Assembly: GCA_023910675.1 (NCBI GenBank)
Contig: JAAVWC010000011.1
Span: 62,001-126,000 of the forward strand
Length of the DNA stretch: 64,000 nt
Reading direction: 5' to 3'
From: Gemmatimonas sp.
GTDB taxonomy: Bacteria > Gemmatimonadota > Gemmatimonadetes > Gemmatimonadales > Gemmatimonadaceae
Shown here: positions 48,054 to 57,216 of the stretch, one piece after another
Position numbering within the stretch: position 1 is the first letter of the stretch
Layout: the number at the start of each line of letters is the position of its first letter
The notes under the pieces: model-generated
What the model was told of the DNA's origin: nothing
Seen by the model: only the letters and a program-made list of their open reading frames with translations
The model's database searches: none
Program-made: the position numbers and the translations under genes

Positions 48054-48071
48054 ACTGTTTCCGGAAACAGT
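48054..48071. promoter_or_regulatory. Perfect 18-bp palindrome upstream of lipA
   Basis: ACTGTTTCCGGAAACAGT is a perfect palindrome with no spacer, located 61 bases before the lipA start and just past the proposed transcription start. Its size and position fit the operator of a dimeric repressor, possibly one that controls lipoate or pyruvate metabolism. The hairpin form is too short for a terminator and has no U tract. Confidence 0.55.
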
Positions 48072-48131
48072 GCATAAGGCTAGCTTCCCCACTTCACGTC
48101 CCGGGCCCACCCCGGGCACTACCGTGCCGAT

Positions 48132-49043
48132 ATGGCTGAGCAGCTGGTACAGATCATGGGGCGGCACCGCCGCGAGGCGCTTCCTGAACGGAAGCCGTCG
48201 TGGCTGAAGGTCAAAGCCCCGGGCGGAGAAAACTATATCCGTCTCAAGCACATGATGAAGGAGCTCAATCTCCATTCCGTGTGCGAAGAAGCGCATTGCC
48301 CCAACATCGGGGAATGCTGGCAGCACGGCACCGCCACGTTCATGATTCTGGGCAGCGTCTGCACGCGCAACTGCGCGTACTGCGCCGTTGCGCACGGCAA
48401 ACCGCCGGAGTACGACATCGAGGAACCGAAGCGCGTCGGCGAAGCCATCGCGCGGATGGACCTCCGCCACGCGGTCATCACGTCGGTCGACCGTGACGAC
48501 CTCCCCGACTTCGGCGCGTACATCTTTGCCGAAACCATCCGGCAGATTCATCAGCGCCTGCCCGGCTGTTCGGTCGAAGTACTCGTTCCCGATTTCCAGG
48601 GGAACGAAGACTCCATCCGGGCCGTGCTCGAAGCGCGGCCGGAGATCTACAATCACAACACCGAAACGGTCCCGCGTCTTTTCAAGAAGGCGCGTCCGGG
48701 CGGACGCTACGAGCGCGTGTTGCAGATCTTCCGGACCGCCAAGCGCATCGCCCCCGACATCCCCACCAAGACGGGCATCATCCTCGGCCTCGGCGAGACC
48801 AACGAGGAAGTGGTGGAAGTCATGAAGGACCTGCGTGCGGTCGACGTGGACATCCTGACGCTCGGTCAGTATCTGCGCCCCTCCGATTCACACATCGAGC
48901 TCGATCGGTACGTCACGCCGGAAGAGTTCCGCGAGCTCTACGACATCGGCATGCGCATGGGCTTCAAGCACGTCGAAAGCGGCCCACTCGTACGCTCGAG
49001 TTACCACGCCTGGGAGCAAGTCCAGGCCGCATCACTAGCCTGA
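48132..49043 (+). CDS. lipA: Lipoyl synthase LipA
   Basis: A radical-SAM enzyme that inserts two sulfur atoms into octanoyl groups on carrier proteins. It has 303 residues. The auxiliary cluster ligands C51, C56 and C62 lie in CEEAHCPNIGECW, and the radical-SAM ligands C77, C81 and C84 in CTRNCAYC. The C-terminal RSSYHA supplies the serine ligand to the auxiliary cluster. The order EEAHCPNIGEC ... FMILGSVCTRNCAYCAV is invariant. It starts the lipA-pdhA-pdhB-pdhC gene run, 43 bases from pdhA, so the lipoylated E2 and its lipoylation enzyme are co-expressed. It is cytosolic. Confidence 0.97.
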   Translation: MAEQLVQIMGRHRREALPERKPSWLKVKAPGGENYIRLKHMMKELNLHSVCEEAHCPNIGECWQHGTATFMILGSVCTRNCAYCAVAHGKPPEYDIEEPKRVGEAIARMDLRHAVITSVDRDDLPDFGAYIFAETIRQIHQRLPGCSVEVLVPDFQGNEDSIRAVLEARPEIYNHNTETVPRLFKKARPGGRYERVLQIFRTAKRIAPDIPTKTGIILGLGETNEEVVEVMKDLRAVDVDILTLGQYLRPSDSHIELDRYVTPEEFRELYDIGMRMGFKHVESGPLVRSSYHAWEQVQAASLA

Positions 49044-49086
49044 TCACTCAGAACGCACCACCCAACACTCCCCCTCTGTTGTTCTG

Positions 49087-50106
49087 ATGCCTCCCAAGAA
49101 GAAATCCGACCCCCAGGTGACCGTGAAGACGGACAGCACCGCTGCCCTGCACAAGGAGCTGCTCTACAGCATGCTCCTGCAGCGCCGCTTCGAAGAACGG
49201 ACCGCCGAGATGTACGCGATCGGCCGCATTGGTGGCTTCTGCCACCTCTACATCGGCCAGGAGGCGGTGTCCACGGGCATTATCTCGCTGCTGCGCCCCG
49301 ACGACTACATCATCACGACCTACCGTGATCACGGGCAGGCGCTGGCGCGTGGCATGACGCCGCGTGCGGTGATGGCCGAACTCTTCGGCCGTCAGGACGG
49401 CTGCGCGAAGGGCAAGGGCGGCTCGATGCACATGTTCGACAAGCAGCTCGGTTTCCTGGGCGGTCACGGGATCGTGGGTGGCCATGTGCCGATTGCCTCG
49501 GGCGTGGGCTTCGCCATCCGTTACCGCGGCGGCGACCAGGTCATTGCCTGTTTCATGGGCGAATCGGTGGTGAATACGGGCGCGTTTCACGAGGCGCTCA
49601 ACATGGCGGCGCTCTGGAAGCTGCCGTGCATCTTCATCATTGAGAACAACCGCTACGGCATGGGCACCGCGCTCGAGCGCGCGTCGTCCATTCACGACAT
49701 CTACAAGCGCGGCGCGTCGTACGACATGCCGCGTGACGTGGTGGACGGACAGGATGTGATTGCCGTGCGCAAGGCGACCGCCGAAGCGATCGAGCGCGCG
49801 CGCAAGGAAAGCATGCCGACGCTGCTCGAAATCCGCACGTATCGGTTCATGGGCCACTCCATGTCCGACGCCGTGAGCGGCACGTACCGCACGAAGGAAG
49901 AGTTGGAGCAGTACCTCAAGCGCGATCCCATTTCCCTGCACCGTCAGCGCATGGAAGAGGCGGGCGAAATCACTGCCGCCGAAGTGACCGCGATGGACGA
50001 AGAGATCAAGAAGATCGTGCAGGAGAGCATCGACTTCGCGGAAGCGAGCCCGGAGTTGCCGCTCGAGGCGCTCATGGAAGACATCCTCGTCGAAACCACG
50101 AGCTGA
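49087..50106 (+). CDS. pdhA: Pyruvate dehydrogenase E1 component, alpha subunit
   Basis: The thiamine-pyrophosphate-binding E1 alpha subunit of a 2-oxoacid dehydrogenase, 339 residues. RFEERTAEMYAIGRIGGFCH and YIGQEAVSTGI are typical, and YRDHGQALARG and KGKGGSMHMF follow. The TPP/magnesium region is FMGESVVNTGAFHEALNMA then IENNRYGMGT; the usual GDG is GES here, a Glu-for-Asp variant that other bacterial E1 alpha proteins also use. Cofactor binding is therefore still expected. Its neighbours pdhB and pdhC establish the complex; pyruvate is the likely substrate, although branched-chain 2-oxoacids cannot be excluded from sequence alone. Confidence 0.93.
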   Translation: MPPKKKSDPQVTVKTDSTAALHKELLYSMLLQRRFEERTAEMYAIGRIGGFCHLYIGQEAVSTGIISLLRPDDYIITTYRDHGQALARGMTPRAVMAELFGRQDGCAKGKGGSMHMFDKQLGFLGGHGIVGGHVPIASGVGFAIRYRGGDQVIACFMGESVVNTGAFHEALNMAALWKLPCIFIIENNRYGMGTALERASSIHDIYKRGASYDMPRDVVDGQDVIAVRKATAEAIERARKESMPTLLEIRTYRFMGHSMSDAVSGTYRTKEELEQYLKRDPISLHRQRMEEAGEITAAEVTAMDEEIKKIVQESIDFAEASPELPLEALMEDILVETTS

Positions 50107-50119
50107 GAGCGTCACGACC

Positions 50120-51100
50120 ATGCCATTGATCACATATCGCGACGCGCTCAATCAGGCGTTGCGCGAAGAGATGCACCGCGACGATCGCGTCTTTCTCATG
50201 GGCGAGGAAGTCGCCGTGTACCAGGGTGCGTACAAGGTCTCCAAGGGACTGCTGCAGGAGTTCGGCGAAATGCGCGTGGTGGACACGCCCATTACCGAAC
50301 TCGGCTTTGCCGGGGTGGGTGTGGGCGCGGCCATGTGCGGCCTCCGTCCCGTCATCGAATTCATGACGTGGAACTTCGCGCTGCTCGCCATCGACCAGGT
50401 GGTGAACGTCGCCGCGAAGATGCTGTACATGTCGGGCGGCCAGTTCCCCATGCCGATGGTGTTCCGCGGCCCCAACGGGGCGGCGCTGCAGCTGGGGGCG
50501 CAGCACTCGCAGGCGTTCGAGTCGTGGCTCGCGCACATCCCCGGGCTCAAGGTGGTGGCGCCCGGCACGCCGTACGACGCGAAGGGGCTGCTCAAGGCCG
50601 CCATCCGCGATGACAATCCGGTGTGCTTCCTCGAAGGCGAAATGCTCTACAACACCAAGGGCGACGTGCCCGAGGAAGAGTACGTCATTCCGCTCGGCAA
50701 GGCCGATCTCAAGCGGGAAGGCGATCACTGCTCGCTCATCACGCACGGCAAGATGGTGCTGGTGGCCATGCAGGCGGCCGATCAGCTGGCGAAGGAAGGC
50801 ATTCGCTGCGACGTCGTCGATCTGCGCACCATCCGTCCGATGGACGTCGACGCGATCGTTGCGTCGGTGCGCAAGACGAATCGGGCGGTCGTCGTGGAAG
50901 AAGGGTGGGAAGTGTGCGGCGTTGGCGCGCAGGTGGTCGATTATGTGCAGCGTCATTGCTTCGACGATCTCGATGCACCGGTGTTGCGCGTGCATCAGGC
51001 CGATGCGCCCATGCCGTACACGAAGAGTTTGGAGAAGGCCGCCAAGCCCGACGTCCCCAAGACGATCGCGGCGGTGAAGCAGGTTCTTTACATCGACTGA
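50120..51100 (+). CDS. pdhB: Pyruvate dehydrogenase E1 component, beta subunit
   Basis: The E1 beta subunit, 326 residues, forming an alpha2-beta2 heterotetramer with the previous gene. Recognisable parts: ITYRDALNQALREEMHRDDR, FLMGEEVAVYQGAYKVSKGL, VDTPITELGFAGVGVGAAM, RPVIEFMTWNFALLAIDQVV, the DVVDLRTIRPMDVDAIVASV stretch, and the C-terminal VLRVHQADAPMPYTKSLEKA. It begins 13 bases after the pdhA stop and ends 25 bases before pdhC. It completes the TPP active site that decarboxylates the 2-oxoacid and acylates the E2 lipoyl arm. Confidence 0.95.
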   Translation: MPLITYRDALNQALREEMHRDDRVFLMGEEVAVYQGAYKVSKGLLQEFGEMRVVDTPITELGFAGVGVGAAMCGLRPVIEFMTWNFALLAIDQVVNVAAKMLYMSGGQFPMPMVFRGPNGAALQLGAQHSQAFESWLAHIPGLKVVAPGTPYDAKGLLKAAIRDDNPVCFLEGEMLYNTKGDVPEEEYVIPLGKADLKREGDHCSLITHGKMVLVAMQAADQLAKEGIRCDVVDLRTIRPMDVDAIVASVRKTNRAVVVEEGWEVCGVGAQVVDYVQRHCFDDLDAPVLRVHQADAPMPYTKSLEKAAKPDVPKTIAAVKQVLYID

Positions 51101-51125
51101 CCAGGTTCACCCCAAAGGCGATCAC

Positions 51126-52385
51126 ATGGCGACCAAAGTATTGATGGAGGCGCTCTCCCCGACCATGGAGGAGGGGCGTCTGGCGAAGTGGACCAAGAAC
51201 GTCGGCGACGTAGTGAAGTCGGGCGACACGATTGCCGAGGTCGAGACCGACAAGGCGATCATGGAGCTCGTCGCGCGTGGCGACGGCGTGTTGCGGGCGC
51301 GTCTCATCGACGAAGGCGCGACGGCACCGGTGGGGAACCTCATCGGCGTGATTGCGTCGGCCGACGAAGACATTTCGGCGTTCGGCTCGGGTGGGGGTGC
51401 CGCGGCGGCGGCGGCGGCCGCAGCTCCGGCGCCCGCTCCTGCTGAGACCGCACCTGCGGCGGCGGCACCCGCTCCGACGCCTGCAGCCGCAGAACCGGCG
51501 GGTGCCACGCGTTCGTCGCCGTTGGCGCGCCGCCTGGCGGCCGAGAAGGGGCTCGCGCTGTCAAGCATTCAGGGGAGCGGTCCGGGTGGCCGGATCATCC
51601 GTCGCGACATCGAAGCCGCGGCCGTGGCGGCGCCGGCCGCAGCGGCGGCGCCGAGTGCGGGAAGCAAGCCCACCGGTGTCGCGGTGAGCATGCAGATCGA
51701 CGGCGAGCACAAGGATGTCGCGCTCACGCAGATGCGCAAAACGATTGCGCGTCGTCTGGGCGAATCGATCGGTCCGATCCCCACGTTCTTCCTCACGTCG
51801 GAGATCGACATGACGAACGTGGGCAAGCTACGCGAGCAGATGGGTGCGGCCGGCGATGCGTTCAAGGTGTCGGTGAACGACATCGTGATCAAAGCGGTCG
51901 CGATCGCGCTCACGCGTCATCCGGAAGTGAACGCGCACTGGATGGGCGATTCCATTCGCTACTTCAGCGCCGCGCACGTGGGGATGGCGGTGGCGACGGA
52001 TGACGGACTCATCGTGCCTGTCATCCGCGACGCGCATCTCAAGGGACTGGGGGCGATCGGCAAGGAAGCGCGCGAGTTGGCCAAGCGGGCGCGTGAACGG
52101 AAGCTGCAGCCGGCCGAGTTCACGGGGGGCACGTTCAGCGTCTCCAACCTTGGCATGTTCGGCATTGACCAGTTCACGGCGATCATCAACCCGCCCGAAG
52201 CGGCGATCCTCGCGGTGGGCGCGACCGAGACCAAGCCCGTGTGGGAGAACGGGCAGTTCGTGCCGCGTCAGCGCATGCGGGTCACGATGAGCTGCGACCA
52301 TCGCATCATCGACGGCGCGGTGGGCGCGAAGTTCCTGCAGACGCTGCGGCAGCTGCTGGAAGCCCCGATGATGATGCTCTTCTGA
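51126..52385 (+). CDS. pdhC: Dihydrolipoamide acetyltransferase (E2) of pyruvate dehydrogenase
   Basis: The E2 core, 419 residues. It has one N-terminal lipoyl domain with the lipoylated K43 in VETDKAIMELV, an Ala/Pro-rich linker (PAPAPAETAPAAAAPAPTPA), a peripheral-subunit-binding domain (SSPLARRLAAEKGLALSSIQ, GSGPGGRIIRRDIEAA) and a C-terminal catalytic domain whose HRIIDGAVGAKFL holds the catalytic histidine and aspartate. It transfers the acetyl group to CoA. It ends the lipA-pdhABC run, with a strong terminator 33 bases downstream. E3 (lpdA) is 5 kb away instead of adjacent. Confidence 0.95.
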   Translation: MATKVLMEALSPTMEEGRLAKWTKNVGDVVKSGDTIAEVETDKAIMELVARGDGVLRARLIDEGATAPVGNLIGVIASADEDISAFGSGGGAAAAAAAAAPAPAPAETAPAAAAPAPTPAAAEPAGATRSSPLARRLAAEKGLALSSIQGSGPGGRIIRRDIEAAAVAAPAAAAAPSAGSKPTGVAVSMQIDGEHKDVALTQMRKTIARRLGESIGPIPTFFLTSEIDMTNVGKLREQMGAAGDAFKVSVNDIVIKAVAIALTRHPEVNAHWMGDSIRYFSAAHVGMAVATDDGLIVPVIRDAHLKGLGAIGKEARELAKRARERKLQPAEFTGGTFSVSNLGMFGIDQFTAIINPPEAAILAVGATETKPVWENGQFVPRQRMRVTMSCDHRIIDGAVGAKFLQTLRQLLEAPMMMLF

Positions 52386-52417
52386 GACGGGAGACGACAG
52401 GTTGCAGACGGCAGGAC

Positions 52418-52447
52418 AAAAGGCCCCAGCGCTTGCTGGGGCCTTTT
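52418..52447 (+). terminator. Intrinsic terminator of the lipA-pdhABC operon
   Basis: AAAAGGCCCCAGC (52418-52430) pairs with GCTGGGGCCTTTT (52435-52447) around a 4-base loop, with T-rich sequence on the 3' side. The stem is symmetrical enough to work in both directions. Confidence 0.8.
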
Positions 52448-52495
52448 GCGTTTGGGTCTTGGTCTGGGTCGGGGGGATGCCTGTGTGGGCGACCC

Positions 52496-52610
52496 GCCCG
52501 TCGGGTCACCGTACACCCCCTTGGCGCGTTGCTTCGGGGCGGCCGGGCGCTGAAGCGCCGGCGTCGCCCCGAAGAGACGCGCGACGGGGGTGTACGGCGC
52601 CCCGACGGGC
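52496..52610. repeat. Palindromic element A (115 bp)
   Basis: The arms GCCCGTCGGG, CCGTACACCCCC, GCGCGT and CTTCGGGGCG on the left match their complements on the right in the same order, with only short mismatches between. The apex is GGCGCTGAAGCGCC (52546-52559). Its reverse complement is clearly similar to palindrome B (shared GCGCGTCTCT...GGGGCG and GTGT/GTAC-A/C-CCCCC blocks), so the two are copies of one family. Confidence 0.85.
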
Positions 52611-52612
52611 TG

Positions 52613-52652
<40 letters not shown>

Positions 52653-52729
52653 AGCCCCAAACCCGCGCGCGAACGCGCCGCGCCCGCGACCCGACCCCGG
52701 CCCCGACCCCGACTCGTGCGCGATGCGAG

Positions 52730-52840
52730 CCCCGGGGCGTCGGTGTCCCCCGCCGCGCGTCTCTGAGGGGGCGGCGCCGGCGCGATAGCGCACGGCCGCC
52801 CCCGAAGGAAAGCGCGAAGGGGGACACCGACGACCCGGGG
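52730..52840. repeat. Palindromic element B (111 bp)
   Basis: CCCCGGG and GTCGGTGTCCCCC at the left pair with GGGGGACACCGAC and CCCGGGG at the right. The inner GCGCG, GGGGGCGGC and apical GCGC-GATA-GCGC blocks also pair. The central blocks are homologous to palindrome A in reverse orientation. Confidence 0.85.
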
Positions 52841-52905
52841 CGGTTAACCACCGTGATGTTCGGCCAACCTGATCGTCCGCTAATGGACCCCCGCACCGAC
52901 GACCA

Positions 52906-55900
52906 ATGACGATCGACTGCCGCCGCGCCCTCGCCCTCTCCCTGTCGATCCTCCTCGCCGCCTGCGCTGGCGGCGGAGCGGATGCACCGACGACCCCGCC
53001 ACCGCCGATTGCGCCGGCGCCGGTCCCGCCCGGGCTGGTCAATGTCACCAGCAGCGGGCTCCCGTCTGGCGAGAGCGGGGACATTCTGCTCGTTGGGCCC
53101 CTACCGGGTGCCTCGTTCACGCGCACCGCCCAGAACGGCACCAGCTGGGGCGACGTGCCCGCGGGCCGATACACGGTGACCGTGCGCCCCATTCGTACCG
53201 CCATTGGCGTCTTTGCCGCCTCGCCGGCCACCTACGAGATCAACGTGCCCTCGGCGGCGCCGGTGAACGTAAGTGCGGTCTACCGCGCGCTCCCGTCGGC
53301 GTTTGGCGTGGCCGTGAGCGGCTTGCCCACCGGCACCGATGCGGCGGTCACCGTGACGCTCCCCGGCGGTGGCACCACCACGCTGGCGCAGAGCAACACG
53401 CTCGTGGCCCCAGCGCCAACAGGGATTCCCACCACGCGTGATTCGTGGGCCCTCACCGCCCAGAGTGTCACCGTGGCCGGCGCGCGCTACGCCCCGTCGC
53501 GCACGAGCTACGACACCACGGTCAGCCTCGGCGATACCGCCCGGGTCGCGCTGTCGTATCAGGTCGCCACCGGCGCCATTGCCGTTGCCGTCACGGGGCT
53601 TCCTGCGGGACGCAATGGCAATGTGCGTGTGCTAGGCCCCGATACCACCGCGCACACAGTGACCGGCACGAGTACGCTCACCGGCCTCGAGCCCGGCCGC
53701 TATCGCGTCATCAGCAGTGCCGTCGCGCAGAATGGCATTACGTACCGCCCTGCCACCGACACGCTCACGCTCGATGTCGTCGCGTCGCTCATCGCCGCGC
53801 CTGCGCCAGTGCTTTACGCCGCGCAGGTGGGGCGCCTGGTATTGCAGGCCACCGGCTTGCCCGGCGGCGCCGCACTGTCGCTGCGCGTCGTGGGCAGCGG
53901 CTACGATCGCAGCTTCACCAGCGCCGGCACCATCGACTCACTCCCTGCAGGGAATTACACCGTGTCGGCGGCGCCCGTGCAGAGCGGCACCGACCGCTAC
54001 GCCGCGGCGCCCGCCTCACAGCAGGTCACCATCACCACCAACGGCCTCACACCGGCCGCGTTCAACTACACGCTCGCGTCTGGCGCGTTTACGCTCACGC
54101 TGAACGGACTGCCGTCCGCGCTCGCCGGCGATGTACGCGTGACTGGCCCCTCGGGCTACACGCGCACCATCACCGCCACGGAAACGGTGCGCGGCCTCGA
54201 GCCCGGTCGTTACACCTTTACGCCGCGCATCGTGCGCATCGCCACGGAGGCGTTCGGGGTGCTCTCCGGCCTCACCGCTGGCTCCGCCACACTCGATGTG
54301 ACCGCCGGCGCAACGCCGGCCGCAGCCTCGTTGACCTATGTGCTGGTGCCGACCGTCGTTGATGTCCCTGTGAGCGGACTGCCCGGCGGAACGGCATCAG
54401 CAATCGTCCTCACCGATCCGAGCAACGCAACGATTGCCGTGAGCACCAGCTATCGCTCCGTGCCGGCGTTGGCGGGCCGCTGGCGCTTGGCCGCGTCGCC
54501 GGTCACCAATGCCACCGGCACGTACGCGCCCACGCCGGCGTCGTACGACGCGAGTGTGCTCCCCGGTGACACGCTGCGCTTGGCGGTGCAGTACACCATC
54601 ACCACGGGCTCGCTCGCGGTGGTGGTGAGCGGCCTCCCCAATGGCACGGCGGGCAATGTGACGGTGAGCGGCCCCGCCGGCTTCTCCCGCACGGTCGCGT
54701 CGACCACCACGATCACGGGACTGATTCCCGGGAGCTACACGGTCAGCGCCTCGGCCGTATCGGTGGGCGCCACGACGTATACGCCAGCCAGTGCGTCGCA
54801 GACCGTGAACGTCGTCGCGTCGCCCGTCGCCGCCGGGGCCACCGTGACCTATACCGTTCCCGGTGGCGCGGTGACGGCGAACGCATCGGGCGTCCCCTCA
54901 GGTGCGGTGCCCGTCTTCACGTTCACGGGGCCCGGCGTCTCGCGCACCCTCAATGGCGCCGGCACCGTGACCGGCCTCAGCGCCGGCATCTGGACCGTGG
55001 CCGCCTCGTCGGTCGTCGACGCCGGCATCACGTACACACCAACACCCACGTCGCAGACCGTCGCGGTGACCGCCGGCGGGAATGCGGCCACCTCGTTCAG
55101 CTACGCCGCCCCGCCAACCACGCCGTCGGGTCTCAACTACTCCATCAGTAACGTCTACCTCACGCAGGCCACTCAGAAGCTCGACAATTCGGTGACGCTC
55201 GTCGCCAACCGTGCGGCGCTGCTGCGGGTATTCGTCACGGCCACTGGCGCCAACAGTGCGCGCCCCGATGTGCGCGTGCGCGTGTACGACGGGCCCACGC
55301 TGCTGACCACCAACACCATCACGGCACCGGAGACGAGCGTGCGTACCGCCACCGCTGAAGGCACGCTGGGTTCCACGTGGAACGTGACCGTGCCGGCGGC
55401 GAACATCCGCACCACGACGCGCGTGCTCGTCGATCTCGACCCCACGCAAGCCGTCACCGACGCGACTCGCGCCGATAACGTGTGGCCGTCGAACGGCACA
55501 CCGCAGGCGATCAGTGTGGTCAATGCGCCCACCTTCACCGTGCGCTTCGTGCCCGTGGTGGTCGGCACCGATACCGGACGCGTCAGTGCGGCGAACAAGG
55601 AATCGTTCCTCACCACCACGCGGCGCATCTGGCCCATTTCCACCGTCGTCTCCGATGTGCGGGCCCCGTTTACGTCATCGGCTACAGTGCTGCAATCGGG
55701 CGACGAGAACAACAACTGGCTCACCGTACTCAGCGAACTGAATACGCTGCGCACCACTGACGGCGCGCCATCGTCCACCTACTACTACGGCGTCGTGCGC
55801 ACCACCTACACCAGCGGCGTGGCGGGCTACGGCTACGTGCCGGGCCGCGCCTCTGTGGGGTGGGACCATCTCCCCAGCGGGGATAACGTTGCGGCGCACG

Positions 55901-56712
55901 AGTGGGGACACAACTTCTCGCGCTCACACGCGCCGTGTGGTACCAGCGGTGATCCCAATTATCCGTACGCCGGTGGCCTCATTGGCGCCTTCGGTTGGAA
56001 CAGCAGCAGCAACACCATCGTGTCGAACAGTGCGACCGACATCATGAGCTATTGCAGCAACAACTGGATCAGCGATTACAACTGGACCGGCGCGCTGAAT
56101 TATCGCCAGTCGGCCGGCAGTCTGGTCGCGTCGGCGAACGTGAAGGGCGAAGGGCTGCTGGTGTGGGGACGCGTCGTCGACGGCGACGTCCGTCTTGAGC
56201 CCGCGTTCCGCGTGACCGCACCCGTCTCGCCGGCCGCGCGAAATCCCACGCACCGTGTGGAGCTGCTCGATGCCAACGGGGGCGCCCTGTTGCAGCTGCC
56301 GGTCGAGGCAAATGTCGTGGACCACATTCTCCCCGGTCATGAGGAGCGCCAGTTCGCCGTGGTCGTGCCCTGGTCGGCGACGCTCGAGGCGCGGCTCGCC
56401 GAACTGCGCGTAAGCGATGCGCGGTTGCCGCTCCGCAGTGCCGTGCGTCGCGCCATCGCCGCCCCAGCCGCCTCCGGTGCCCCGCAGGCACTCGGCCTCA
56501 GCGCCGACCCCGGCGCCGCCGTCTCGCGCTCATCGCGTGCCGTGACCGTGCGCTGGCAGAACAGCCGGTATCCCATGGCCATGGTCCGTGATGCCGCCAC
56601 CGGCGAGGTCATGGGCTTCGTGCGTCGCTCCGGGGCCGCGGTCGTCACCGCCGGCCGAGCAGTTGAGGTGGTGTTCTCCGACGGGGTGCGCAGTACGGTG
56701 GTGCCGCAGTAG
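52906..56712 (+). CDS. Large repeat lipoprotein with metzincin-like metalloprotease domain
   Basis: A 1268-residue surface lipoprotein. The signal LALSLSILLAACAGGG ends in a lipobox. Residues 45-740 contain about seven to eight repeats of about 90 residues, each with a V-x-G-LP-x-G start, a VTGP-x-G turn, a GLEPGRY-type turn and a TYxPAxxS end, forming beta-sandwich modules. A CARDB-like region follows (about 750-880). The catalytic region near residues 990-1060 has HEWGHNFSRSH (the HExxHxxxxxH zinc motif), APCG, and the Met-turn DIMSYC, placing it with metzincins such as M66-like proteases. The third position of the extended motif has Ser instead of the usual Gly. Substrates are unknown, probably glycoproteins or other surface polymers. 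Confidence 0.85.
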   Translation: MTIDCRRALALSLSILLAACAGGGADAPTTPPPPIAPAPVPPGLVNVTSSGLPSGESGDILLVGPLPGASFTRTAQNGTSWGDVPAGRYTVTVRPIRTAIGVFAASPATYEINVPSAAPVNVSAVYRALPSAFGVAVSGLPTGTDAAVTVTLPGGGTTTLAQSNTLVAPAPTGIPTTRDSWALTAQSVTVAGARYAPSRTSYDTTVSLGDTARVALSYQVATGAIAVAVTGLPAGRNGNVRVLGPDTTAHTVTGTSTLTGLEPGRYRVISSAVAQNGITYRPATDTLTLDVVASLIAAPAPVLYAAQVGRLVLQATGLPGGAALSLRVVGSGYDRSFTSAGTIDSLPAGNYTVSAAPVQSGTDRYAAAPASQQVTITTNGLTPAAFNYTLASGAFTLTLNGLPSALAGDVRVTGPSGYTRTITATETVRGLEPGRYTFTPRIVRIATEAFGVLSGLTAGSATLDVTAGATPAAASLTYVLVPTVVDVPVSGLPGGTASAIVLTDPSNATIAVSTSYRSVPALAGRWRLAASPVTNATGTYAPTPASYDASVLPGDTLRLAVQYTITTGSLAVVVSGLPNGTAGNVTVSGPAGFSRTVASTTTITGLIPGSYTVSASAVSVGATTYTPASASQTVNVVASPVAAGATVTYTVPGGAVTANASGVPSGAVPVFTFTGPGVSRTLNGAGTVTGLSAGIWTVAASSVVDAGITYTPTPTSQTVAVTAGGNAATSFSYAAPPTTPSGLNYSISNVYLTQATQKLDNSVTLVANRAALLRVFVTATGANSARPDVRVRVYDGPTLLTTNTITAPETSVRTATAEGTLGSTWNVTVPAANIRTTTRVLVDLDPTQAVTDATRADNVWPSNGTPQAISVVNAPTFTVRFVPVVVGTDTGRVSAANKESFLTTTRRIWPISTVVSDVRAPFTSSATVLQSGDENNNWLTVLSELNTLRTTDGAPSSTYYYGVVRTTYTSGVAGYGYVPGRASVGWDHLPSGDNVAAHEWGHNFSRSHAPCGTSGDPNYPYAGGLIGAFGWNSSSNTIVSNSATDIMSYCSNNWISDYNWTGALNYRQSAGSLVASANVKGEGLLVWGRVVDGDVRLEPAFRVTAPVSPAARNPTHRVELLDANGGALLQLPVEANVVDHILPGHEERQFAVVVPWSATLEARLAELRVSDARLPLRSAVRRAIAAPAASGAPQALGLSADPGAAVSRSSRAVTVRWQNSRYPMAMVRDAATGEVMGFVRRSGAAVVTAGRAVEVVFSDGVRSTVVPQ

Positions 56713-56883
56713 CGCTGAGGGCCTTTCTCTTCAGCTTCACAGCTCCGTGGCTCCTTCATCTGGCACGTTCGCGACGGAGGGAGCCTAAGAGTCGGGGGGC
56801 TGAGGAGTTCGCCAGGCTTGCGAAATGCAAAACTTGTCCAGATTGGCTATGTTTGTTTCACATAACTAGCAAAAGAGGACAAC
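56713..56883. other. Intergenic region before the toxin-antitoxin pair
   Basis: About 171 bases. The last 40 bases are A+T-rich and hold the operator-like repeat at 56848 and an AGAGGA ribosome-binding site at 56874-56879. Nothing else is recognised. Confidence 0.45.
56848..56864 (+). promoter_or_regulatory. Operator-like inverted repeat of the Phd/PIN toxin-antitoxin pair
   Basis: TATGT (56848-56852), a 7-base spacer, and ACATA (56860-56864) form an inverted repeat 20 bases before the antitoxin start. Such sites commonly bind the antitoxin for autorepression; its use here is inference. Confidence 0.45.
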
Positions 56884-57216
56884 ATGCGTGTGTGGACGCT
56901 CGAAAAAGCGAAGAACGGGTTTTCCGAGCTCGTCAGAGGGGCTCTCGCCCACGAGCCGCAGTTGGTCACACGCGGACGCTCGGGCGCCGATGCGGTAGTC
57001 GTCATCGCCCGCGACGACTACGAGCGCCTTGTGGCGCCTGTAGACCTGTACTCGGCCATGCAGCGATCGCCGCTGGCGGCGGCCATCGCCGAGGGCGCGT
57101 TCGACCGTGACGATCCGTTTCCGAGACCCCGAGAGATGTCGCGCGAGCTGTCGCTGGGCACGACACATGGGGATGAGGCTGATGGCAGTATGGAGTTCCC
57201 GGACGGGGTGCCATGA
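56884..57216 (+). CDS. Phd/YefM-type antitoxin
   Basis: A 110-residue antitoxin. The N-terminal MRVWTLEKAKNGFSELVRGA and the strand AVVVIARDDYERLV are the Phd/YefM DNA-binding fold. The C-terminal half (PLAAAIAEGAFDRDDPFPRP and the acidic end HGDEADGSMEFPDG) is the toxin-neutralising region. The stop overlaps the toxin start by 4 bases (ATGA), the usual arrangement. It is expected to bind its own promoter, where an inverted repeat is visible at 56848-56864. It is the only small gene pair between the metzincin gene and lpdA. Confidence 0.88.
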   Translation: MRVWTLEKAKNGFSELVRGALAHEPQLVTRGRSGADAVVVIARDDYERLVAPVDLYSAMQRSPLAAAIAEGAFDRDDPFPRPREMSRELSLGTTHGDEADGSMEFPDGVP

